DNA of 64,000 nucleotides from PWND01 sp964614525 (GTDB taxonomy: Bacteria > Bacteroidota > Bacteroidia > Bacteroidales > UBA7960), in NCBI GenBank assembly GCA_964614525.1, contig CAZTPA010000004.1, positions 1-64,000 on the forward strand. Reading direction: 5' to 3'. Of the stretch, positions 23,367-32,400 are shown piece after piece (positions within the stretch are counted from its first letter, which is position 1; each line of letters opens with the position of its first letter). The notes beneath the pieces are model-generated. The model worked only from the letters and a program-made list of their open reading frames with translations, was not told the DNA's origin and ran no database searches. The position numbers were made by a program, and so were the translations under genes.

Positions 23367-25820
23367 TTAGAATGTAAATTGCATAGTAATTCTCCATCCG
23401 AAATTGTCAACATTTTCTTTTTCCAGATAATTCAGTCTCCATACAGCGTCAACTCTAAATAACTTAAAAATGTTCTCAATTCCTGCACTTACTTCGTAAT
23501 AAGGATGTTTTAAGCCACTCATGCCCTCCGGAAACAGCATTAATTCACTATGCTGTTTGCTTAAACTACCTGTTAATCCTTTTGCAGAAAAAACTTCTCT
23601 GAGTTTTAATTTTTTGAAATATGGGATTCTGTTAAATATTAATCCTTGCATATGATAATCAACATAAATGCTAAAATATGTGTCGCTGGCAAATTCAAAA
23701 TAGTTCATCATATTATAAGCATATCTGTCAAAAATGTATGTTTCATTGCCTTCGTGAATTTTCAAAAGAGGATAAGGCAGTGTTCCGAATATTTTTCCAC
23801 AATCAAGAATGTATCTGAAATATCCCAGTGGACTCACATCTACTTTTTGAGATATATCTAATGATACCTTATAATATTCGTATTCACTATCCAGTATTCC
23901 TGGTAATCCTGCTGCCAGGTTAATGTTCACAATAGGTTTAACAGTTCCCAGGCTTTTATTTTCAAATTCACCTCTAAGGAATTTTTCATCTTCTGCAATT
24001 CTTATATTCAAGCCAATTTCTGTGTTAATAATTTTATCAATGTCAATAATTTCGCCGCCAAGCTCTTTTTGAAATTTCAAAAATTCACCGGATTCAATTC
24101 TTTGATGTGATAATACTACATTGTTTGAAAATCCTTGATACCATTCTTTTTCTGCCTTGATGGTCACTTCTGACACCATTGTTAAACTATTATTCGGTGT
24201 ACGTTGAAGAAGTGATTTAAAAATATTGTCATCTTTTAAAGCAAGCTCACTTTGCCCAAGTTGTTTCAAGTCATATTTCCCGTCAATGGAGATTGCTGAT
24301 CTGGGATTTTTATTGAACATATACATTAATCCGCCACCATATTTAAAACGCTCATCTTTTAGGCCGTATGCTCCATAGGCCTTTATCATAAGATCTGTAC
24401 TGAATTTATTGCTTGTTCTTCCACTTAGGCGAAATCTGTTGCCTTCAATTTCATTAAAGCTAAACGTTTGAAAGTATGGTCCCAGCTCAAAGTATCCTAT
24501 TTCATAATGAAACATTATAAACATTTCGGCAAGCTTCTCATAATATTTGTAAATAGGAGCATTTTGAACAGAATCAATCATAATATATATGTTTTCTTCA
24601 TTCACGGATAATGGAATTGACCTGTTTTGCTTCCAAAATGCTTCATCATCAATAAATATATTGTTTTCCATAACAATTTTATCCTGATATTTTAATACCT
24701 CCTCAGGAATCTTTTTGTTAACTTGAATATTGTCATATATACAAGTTTTATTAGCAAAGAAGCCACTTAATCTTGGATCAATATCAAAATCAAAATATAT
24801 ATTCTCGCGTTCTAAAAAAAACACTGAATCATTTATGGTTTTGTATTCATATTCAGCAAAAAAGTCTTTTATATAATTGTAATTAATGTTTTTGGCGGTA
24901 CGCATTTGAATGCTTTTTATTGCAAAAGTTGTATCGTGTACCCAAAAGTTTCCTCTGAAAGTCCTGTCTTGTTCTCGTTTGGGCACATAAGATATTTGGT
25001 AACACCACTTGTTTTCTATAAATGTGCTGTCTATCAGGTAGTATTTATAAAATAGCAAACCATGATCTGAAATTGGACTAACAAAACCGGGTTCAAAAAT
25101 TGTTAGATAATTTTCGTAAATATTGATTCTTTGATACATTTGTCCTGCCAATTTGGAGATGCTGGTGTTTTCGAAACCCGAAATTCTTGAACTTTTTATT
25201 ATTTCTTTTTCGGTATCAGTAGATTTGTCATAATAGAACTCTGATATGGTTTCTGAAATTAGCAAAGGTAAAAATGCTTTACCCGAAATCGCAGAAGTGT
25301 CTACATAATTAAAGACAAACTTAAAATCTCCCAAAAACCTTTTATTTTTTATTCTTTCATTTATATTGTCGGTACCTATTTTAACTTTGTTATACGAATC
25401 AAATGAATATGTGTCAAACCTTTCAGGATTATGCTTGTGTTTATTTTTTATGATATTCCTTAAAATTATGTGAGCAGGATTTTCAGTAGGCAGTATTACA
25501 ATTTCATCCAGTAAAAGATGATCCATCTGCAGTAAAAAGTCAATTTCCTGATATTTATTTTTTTGTACAGCTTTTGTCTGGGGCTTATAACCCATGTATG
25601 AAACAGTTATAGAGTCGGAGGCTTCGCGGCATTCAATAAAATATTCTCCTTCCTGATTTGTTATTGTACCTATTTGTGTGTTTTGTAAATAAATACTGAC
25701 AAATGGAAGTGGCTCACCTGTATCAGCATCTGTAATTGTGCCGCGAATCCTGGTAACTTGAGAGTTTGCCTGCAGGTTTATTGCCAGAAATAGAAGGAAA
25801 AAAATGTATGTCTTATACAT
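23367..25820 (-). CDS. DUF5686 outer-membrane protein with carboxypeptidase-regulatory-like domain
   Basis: 817 residues: a signal peptide (1-20), an N-terminal carboxypeptidase-D regulatory-like beta domain (about 23-110; RGTITDADTGEPLPFVSIYL and SVSYMGY-type ending), and a long region rich in alternating hydrophobic/polar strands with aromatic ends, ending in WRITMQFTF. The terminal Phe and strand pattern suggest an outer-membrane beta barrel. The order matches the Bacteroidota DUF5686 family, related in layout to TonB-dependent receptors but without a plug domain. Substrate or partner unknown. It converges on the permease gene with 8 bases between them. Confidence 0.82.
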   Translation of the reverse strand: MYKTYIFFLLFLAINLQANSQVTRIRGTITDADTGEPLPFVSIYLQNTQIGTITNQEGEYFIECREASDSITVSYMGYKPQTKAVQKNKYQEIDFLLQMDHLLLDEIVILPTENPAHIILRNIIKNKHKHNPERFDTYSFDSYNKVKIGTDNINERIKNKRFLGDFKFVFNYVDTSAISGKAFLPLLISETISEFYYDKSTDTEKEIIKSSRISGFENTSISKLAGQMYQRINIYENYLTIFEPGFVSPISDHGLLFYKYYLIDSTFIENKWCYQISYVPKREQDRTFRGNFWVHDTTFAIKSIQMRTAKNINYNYIKDFFAEYEYKTINDSVFFLERENIYFDFDIDPRLSGFFANKTCIYDNIQVNKKIPEEVLKYQDKIVMENNIFIDDEAFWKQNRSIPLSVNEENIYIMIDSVQNAPIYKYYEKLAEMFIMFHYEIGYFELGPYFQTFSFNEIEGNRFRLSGRTSNKFSTDLMIKAYGAYGLKDERFKYGGGLMYMFNKNPRSAISIDGKYDLKQLGQSELALKDDNIFKSLLQRTPNNSLTMVSEVTIKAEKEWYQGFSNNVVLSHQRIESGEFLKFQKELGGEIIDIDKIINTEIGLNIRIAEDEKFLRGEFENKSLGTVKPIVNINLAAGLPGILDSEYEYYKVSLDISQKVDVSPLGYFRYILDCGKIFGTLPYPLLKIHEGNETYIFDRYAYNMMNYFEFASDTYFSIYVDYHMQGLIFNRIPYFKKLKLREVFSAKGLTGSLSKQHSELMLFPEGMSGLKHPYYEVSAGIENIFKLFRVDAVWRLNYLEKENVDNFGWRITMQFTF

Positions 25821-25888
25821 TAGTTATCTTATTATTAATTGAGTTATCTTATTTTATTCCAGATAACTAATAATTTCGGTTTTTATAG

Positions 25889-27550
25889 TTAGGGTTTAAA
25901 AGAATCATCATAATCAAGAAAAACACCTTCATCTGCAATTTCTTCAATGCTTTTTTTGTCGCTTAAATAATCCACTATCAATTTATATGCTTTATGTTTT
26001 CTTTCTTGTAAAACCAGCAAACTTGCATTTACTGCAGCTTTTACTGCTATCGGGACTCCGCCTCCCAGCTCTGCCCAATGTCCGCCTATGTAAAGTCCTT
26101 TAAGCGGTGTTTTATAATGAGCAATTCCGGACATCATATTTTTTTTGCCGGGTTTCGCTCCCATCATACTTCCATATCTATTGTTTGTATATCTCCAATA
26201 GCTTATAGGAGTTGCGATTTCATAAGAAATAATATGCTTACGAAGATTAATTGAGAGCTTTTTTTCTACTCTTGAAATTAACACTTTTGCGTAATCATCT
26301 TTTAGCTTTTTATACTCTGAGCCTCTTATAATATTCCCATGTTCATCAGTTGTTGTAAGCCAATTTTTATTACTATCAAAATATGCAGGCATAATAACAG
26401 TAAGCGAGCCACAGCCTTCGGGAGCCATTGTCTTATCTCTTTCAGATTGTGAGAACACTGCGATTTCTTTTGATTCAAAAGTCAATTTTTCATTTTCTGC
26501 ATGCGTGTCTTCCTTGTCCATAAAAGAAATCATTTCTTCATTAAATCCAAGTTGTGAAGCAGGACAATCTAATGAGATATAAATTGTAAAAGCCGAACTG
26601 TATAATTCAGCGCTTTGCATCTTTTCTAAAAATTTTGGAGCAATATATTTTTTCGGCAACATTTTTTCATATAAACTACCTATATCAATAGCTGCAATTA
26701 TTTGTTCTCCAAATACTTCAACATTTTCGCCATTGCGTTCATATATTACTGATTTGCATTTTTTGTTTTCGACAATAATGCTCTTGGCTTTTGCATTATA
26801 TATTATTTTATTTCCGTAAAACTTAATAATATGCTTAAGCCATTTTGGATAGGTGAAACTGCCACCTTCAGGCGGATTTTGAAAATCATGATTATAAGCC
26901 CATGCAATAGGTATAAGGCAGGAGAGAAGGTCATCTTCATTTGCAAACATATCATGTAATTGCCGGGTGCTGAAAAATTTATTTAAACCTTTGGTTTTTC
27001 CTTTACTCCCGGAATATTTTAAGTATTTAATAAAAGGCAAAGCAAATTTTAATCTGCTTAAATGATATTTTGCTAATTCAAAAATATTCATTGTTTCTCC
27101 TGAGCGAAAAAGTTTATGAAAACTATTTAAAGAGGGTCTTAGTTTTTTTGCAGCAGTGAAAAATTTTTCAATGCCTTCTTTTTCATCCGGATATTTTTGT
27201 TGTAACTGATTTTTTAGCTCATCAGGATTGTTTGTTAACAGAAAATCAAAATCTTCACCAAGATATCTCTTTATTCTTCTTTGCGGTTGCGCTGCGGGAA
27301 AGTCTTTTCCAATGAATTTAAATATTTTTGTAACAATTCCATCCGGACCGCAACTATTTAGCCAATGTATCGAAGTGTCAAATATATAGCCGTTTTTTTC
27401 ATACTTAGCCAAATATCCTCCGGCTTGTGCATTTGCCTCCAAAACGCAAACACTAAGCCCCGACTTACTAAGAAGAGCAGCAGATGTAAGCCCTCCGATT
27501 CCTGCTCCAATTATTACTATATCAAAGTGATTCTTGTTGTTTTCTGACAT
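25889..27550 (-). CDS. CrtI-like FAD-dependent oxidoreductase (phytoene desaturase/retinol saturase type)
   Basis: About 553 residues from the ATG at 27548-27550. An earlier start at 27586 would add 12 residues, but a TAGTTTTG -7-like element at 27584-27591 and the usual distance to the FAD motif favour the later one. FDIVIIGAGIGGLTSAALLS is the dinucleotide-binding fold, followed by VLEANAQAGGY, and the C-terminus has GLYIGGHWAELGGGVPIAVK. This is the CrtI/CrtN/retinol saturase superfamily, acting on polyene or isoprenoid substrates. No carotenoid genes are adjacent, so the substrate stays open. Confidence 0.82.
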   Translation of the reverse strand: MSENNKNHFDIVIIGAGIGGLTSAALLSKSGLSVCVLEANAQAGGYLAKYEKNGYIFDTSIHWLNSCGPDGIVTKIFKFIGKDFPAAQPQRRIKRYLGEDFDFLLTNNPDELKNQLQQKYPDEKEGIEKFFTAAKKLRPSLNSFHKLFRSGETMNIFELAKYHLSRLKFALPFIKYLKYSGSKGKTKGLNKFFSTRQLHDMFANEDDLLSCLIPIAWAYNHDFQNPPEGGSFTYPKWLKHIIKFYGNKIIYNAKAKSIIVENKKCKSVIYERNGENVEVFGEQIIAAIDIGSLYEKMLPKKYIAPKFLEKMQSAELYSSAFTIYISLDCPASQLGFNEEMISFMDKEDTHAENEKLTFESKEIAVFSQSERDKTMAPEGCGSLTVIMPAYFDSNKNWLTTTDEHGNIIRGSEYKKLKDDYAKVLISRVEKKLSINLRKHIISYEIATPISYWRYTNNRYGSMMGAKPGKKNMMSGIAHYKTPLKGLYIGGHWAELGGGVPIAVKAAVNASLLVLQERKHKAYKLIVDYLSDKKSIEEIADEGVFLDYDDSFKP

Positions 27551-27792
27551 TAGGATATTTTGATTATTGAAGAAAAAACTATTCAAAACTACATTTTATT
27601 TTTAAAATCCTGTCATTTTTCTTAGTAAGACAGCAAACATTTTTTTGAATTTTAAAGCAGCTTCATTTTCATTTTTTATTTAAGTATAAAAAGGATAATT
27701 TTACAATTCAAAAAAAATTGCTTATATATTGCTTACATTATAATTTGTAAAAAAGCAAAATATGGATATTTATCAATTTAAATCTTAGAAAT

Positions 27793-28566
27793 ATGAAAAG
27801 GAATATTGTTGCCGGAAACTGGAAAATGAATACTAACTTAGAGGAAGGAAAGGAGTTGGCTTCTTCAATTATTGAGATGATTAAGAGCAAGCCTCTGCAT
27901 ACTATAAATGGCAATCCTGATGTATTGTTTTTTCCGCCGGCTACGCATTTGACCGAAATCGTCAAAATAGCAAAGAAAGCAAAGGGAGTATTTGTTGGTG
28001 CTCAAAATTGCTATTCCGCTGCTAGTGGTGCATATACAGGAGAGATTTCTGCTGCAATGATTAAATCAGTGGGAGCAACTCATGTTCTTGTGGGGCACTC
28101 TGAGAGAAGACAATATTTCAATGAAGATCATGAAGTTTTAGCAGCAAAAATTTCACAGGCATTTGAAAATGATATAATTCCTGTTTATTGTTGTGGTGAA
28201 CTATTGCCGGAAAGAAAAGAAAATAAGCATTTTGATGTTGTAAAAGAACAAATAGTTAAAAGCTTATTTTGGATGGATGAAGTTGATTTTAAAAAACTGA
28301 TAATAGCCTATGAACCGGTGTGGGCAATCGGAACCGGCGAAACAGCATCTCCTGAACAGGCCCAGGAAATGCATGATTTTATAAGAGGACTTGTAAATGA
28401 GAAATATGGACGTGAAATAGCAAATAATCTTTCAATTCTTTATGGTGGAAGTTGCAATGCTAAAAATGCCAAAGAACTATTTAAAAATCCTGATGTTGAC
28501 GGTGGCTTAGTTGGAGGTGCTTCACTCAAAGCAGCTGATTTTTTTCAAATAATTAATTCTTATTAA
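27793..28566 (+). CDS. tpiA: Triosephosphate isomerase
   Basis: 257 residues with all catalytic elements: Asn/Lys in VAGNWKMNTNL, His in VLVGHSERRQYF, Glu in AYEPVWAIGTGETAS, and the phosphate loops ILYGGSCNAKN and DGGLVGGASL. The enzyme interconverts dihydroxyacetone phosphate and glyceraldehyde 3-phosphate in glycolysis. The length is normal. It is the first gene of a rightward group followed 7 bases later by prmA. Confidence 0.97.
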   Translation: MKRNIVAGNWKMNTNLEEGKELASSIIEMIKSKPLHTINGNPDVLFFPPATHLTEIVKIAKKAKGVFVGAQNCYSAASGAYTGEISAAMIKSVGATHVLVGHSERRQYFNEDHEVLAAKISQAFENDIIPVYCCGELLPERKENKHFDVVKEQIVKSLFWMDEVDFKKLIIAYEPVWAIGTGETASPEQAQEMHDFIRGLVNEKYGREIANNLSILYGGSCNAKNAKELFKNPDVDGGLVGGASLKAADFFQIINSY

Positions 28567-28573
28567 TAAAAAT

Positions 28574-29413
28574 ATGATGGATTACGTAGAGGTAACTTAT
28601 ACTCTGTCACCAAGAGATCCCTGGACTGACATCTTAATTTCTATGCTTGCTGAGATTGGTTTTGATAGTTTTGAGGAAACTGAAACCGGGTTTAAAGCAT
28701 ATATTACAGGGAAAGAATTTGATGAGGATAAACTTCAGGATATAATTCCCAATGAACTTAAAGAAGCAGGTGATTATTCATATATTGTTAAAAATATTAA
28801 TAATCAGAACTGGAATGAGGTTTGGGAAAGCAATTTTGAACCTGTTTTGATTGATAATAAGTGCTACATAAGAGCCCCTTTTCATGAATCAAAGCCAAAC
28901 ATCGATTATGAAATTCTTATTGAACCCAAAATGTCTTTTGGTACCGGTCATCATGAAACTACTTCATTAATGGTTAGTTGGTTGCGGGAGGTTGATTTTA
29001 ATGGAAAAACCGTGCTTGACATGGGCTGTGGAACCGGCGTTCTTGCTATCCTGGCCGAAAAAAGGGGAGCTTCAAAAATCACTGCAATTGATAACTATAT
29101 TTATGCCTACGAAAATACTTTGGAAAATATTGAAAGAAACTCTTGTAAAAATATCACTACTGTTTTAGGTGATGCTGAAGTATTGGGAAAAGAATCTTTT
29201 GATGTTGTAATAGCAAATATTACTAAAAATATTTTAATAGAAGACATGGATAAGTATTATGAAGTGTTAAATATGGGTGGTTTATTATTTTTGAGTGGTT
29301 TTTTTGAAAGTGATAAGCATCAACTTGAAGCTAAAGCTTCTGAGCTGAATCTGAAATTTGTGGGTGTGAAATTTGAAAAAGATTGGGCTTCTCTTTGTTT
29401 TGAAAAGATTTAA
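28574..29413 (+). CDS. prmA: Ribosomal protein L11 methyltransferase
   Basis: 279 residues. The N-terminal domain is the substrate-recognition domain, and the C-terminal half is a class I methyltransferase with EPKMSFGTGHHETTSLM, LDMGCGTGVLAILAEKRGA and VIANITKNIL. These are the PrmA signatures. The enzyme trimethylates ribosomal protein L11. Two ATG codons in tandem occur at 28574 and 28577. It is closely spaced with tpiA upstream and the large exported protein 14 bases downstream, consistent with co-transcription. Confidence 0.94.
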   Translation: MMDYVEVTYTLSPRDPWTDILISMLAEIGFDSFEETETGFKAYITGKEFDEDKLQDIIPNELKEAGDYSYIVKNINNQNWNEVWESNFEPVLIDNKCYIRAPFHESKPNIDYEILIEPKMSFGTGHHETTSLMVSWLREVDFNGKTVLDMGCGTGVLAILAEKRGASKITAIDNYIYAYENTLENIERNSCKNITTVLGDAEVLGKESFDVVIANITKNILIEDMDKYYEVLNMGGLLFLSGFFESDKHQLEAKASELNLKFVGVKFEKDWASLCFEKI

Positions 29414-29427
29414 TTAATTATAAAATT

Positions 29428-32400
29428 ATGACAAAAAAAATTCTCACTATACTGTTGTTCTTGTTTTGCTTTTCTTTTGCCGGATATAGTGAAGATATAT
29501 TTATTCTTGAAGATGATGAATTTCTAGTTGAACTTAAGGCTTTATTTTCAAATCTTGAGAGGCAAGAAAGGGCAGAAAAGGAAGCTCTGGTCGATTCATT
29601 TGCAGCTGTTTGGCGAGATGGAAATTTAATGGATGTTCAAAAGCAGAATATTGTCGAAACATTGAATAAGATGTCAACTTTAAGGCTTAGAGCTTCCAAT
29701 GATTATCCTCTTTATCTGAAAGCTGTTATAGCTGTATTCAGGACAAGAAATTCTACGCAAAACTTTGAAGTGTGGCATGAAAGCTTTACAAATCTAATGA
29801 CTTTAAGAAATCAGAGGCGCTTCATCAGCCATCTTGAGTATTCCTTGAATTTATTTAACAATAATGTTGTTTATGAGAATCCTACAATACTCTGGAAATA
29901 CGATAACAGAGATTATTTGTTAAAATATGAAGCTGATACCTTTAAAGTTGAGTTTAAAGATGGTAATTTAATACTTTATGCTCAAAAAGACAGCACAATT
30001 ATATACAATACAGATGGTGTTGTTCTTCCTTTTGATGAGGTATGGCAAGGCAAAGGTGGAAGAGTTACCTGGGAAAGGGTTGAAATGAACCCTGATGAAG
30101 TATATGCAAATCTTAGTAATTATAAGGTGAATTTGAAGACGCCGCGCTATGATGCGGATTCTGTTGATTTTTATTATAAAAAGTTTTTTGAAGAGCCACT
30201 TTTTGGAAAATTATCCGAAAGGATAGTTGCAGAAGTGAAACCCGAAAATGCCAGATATCCAAGTTTTCAATCTTACCAGGTAGAACATGAAATTAAAGGC
30301 ATTTTTCCTGATATTGATTTTGTTGGAGGATTCACAGTCTCAGGACAAAGAATATTGGGTTCCGGTACTGATGAGGGTAATGCATATCTTCATTTTTATA
30401 AAAATGATTCTCTTTTCATTTCCGTAAATTCTTCAATTTTTAGTATCAGAGATGATCGGATTACTTCAGACCGATCAAGTGTAAGTATATATTACTCAAA
30501 AGATTCTATTTTTCATCCTGTTGTTCAAATGCGCTATCTGGAGTCTAAAGGAGAGTTTTATTTGCTGCGTGATGAAGACGGTGCTTCAAGAGGCCCCTTT
30601 ATTAATTCATACCATAATATAGATATGTATTGCGAAACTTTATATTGGTATAAAGATTCGGATGAAATTACATTTCAGTCTATTAAGGGTTTTTCAGGAC
30701 AGGGTAGTGCTATATTTGAATCTCATGATTTTTTTAGTGATATGCTTTATATGAAAATGCAAGGCATTGCCAGCATTAATCCTATATTCCTGCTGCGTAA
30801 TTATGCTCGCGATAATGAAACAAAAACATTTAATATAACAGATTATGCCAAATATATAAAGTCTGATCCTCAGTCTACTCGTGCTTTACTCTTACAAATG
30901 TCTTATAATGGTTTCATAGCTTTTGATCACGTTAATGATGCTGTAACAATAACAGATAAGGTGTATCATTATATTGGTGCTGTTACGGGAAAAGAAGATT
31001 ATGATGTGATGAGAATAGAATCGGAAGCAATGGTAAATGGTCGTATTAATCTTCTAAATTTTGATTTACATATTGAAGGCATTAGCAGAATCCCTCTGAG
31101 TTCGTCAAAAAATGTTGTATTACATCCTTTTGGCAATAGAATTATTATGCAAAAAAACCGAGATATTTATTTTAATGGCAGGATAGAATCCGGTTTATTT
31201 GATTTCTTTGGAAAGGAGTTCTTCTTTGATTATGAAAACTTCAAAATTGACCTGGTTAATACTGATTCTCTGAGCTTTAGAGTTAAGTCTTTTGAGCCTG
31301 ATTCACGTGGTGTTCATACCTATGAAAGAGTTAGAACGGTACTTGAAGGTATTAATGGCGAATTGTTAATTGATAATCCAAAAAACAAATCCGGAAGATT
31401 GCCTATTCCCAGGTATCCTATTTTTAACAGCAATAATGAGTCTTATGTTTATTATGATAGAGAATATGTTCAAAGTGGTTCATATCGCCGTGCTGATGTT
31501 TATTTCCGTTTGATTCCTTTCTCTGTTGATAGTTTGGATAATGCAACAACCGATAATATTGCATTCGATGGAGTGTTTATATCAACAGGAATTTTTCCTG
31601 AATTTACTGACTATCTGACTGTACAGGAGGATTATTCCTTAGGTTTTAATACACACACACCTGAAGAAGGTTATCCTGTTTTTGATGGCAAAGCTCATTA
31701 TACAGGACCTATTGATATGAGTTATGAAGGACTGATGGCTAATGGTAAGCTGGAATATTTAAATTCAACAATAGAAGCCAATAAAATGATTATGTACCTG
31801 GATTCCGCCAGAGCAGAGGTTAAAACATTTTCTCTGGCTGAACAGAGTGATCCTGTTGAGTATCCGGAGGTTACAGCAAGAGATGTAGATATGTTGTTCC
31901 TTCCATTTGATGATCAACTTACCATATCTGAAACTAAAGAGCCTATTGAATTATTTGCCGGACTTACGACTTTGTATGGTAGTGTGTCTGTCACTCCGAC
32001 AGGACTTACAGGAAGTGGTAGGATGGATTTGTTTGGATCAGAAATTTCCGCAGATGAATTGGCGTTTACTTCCAAAACATTTGATAGTCCGGATGCTGAT
32101 TTTAAGCTGTATACAGCCGATGGCGAAAGAGTTGCATTTAATGCTTTCAATTATAGCGGGCATTTTGACCTGAATGTTTTTAGTGGAACTCTTGATGGAA
32201 CTGATGATAAAGCGAAAATCTCATTTCCGGAAAATAGATTTGATGGATATGGTTTTAATTTTGATTGGGATATGGAGGCTAAGAATCTTAAGTTGACAAA
32301 TGTTGCAGCCCCTGATCCTGAAGAAGTGGCCGAACTTACTTATGCTGAGATTATTGATATGGATTTTTCAGGATATGAAATGGTTTCTACACATATTGCC

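Noticed and set aside
27551..27586. Earlier start for the CrtI-like gene
   Set aside because: A -7-like element overlaps this segment and the FAD-binding fold already starts shortly after the later ATG.
27738..27965. Minus-strand frame opposite tpiA
   Set aside because: Overlaps the conserved start of tpiA and has no family features.
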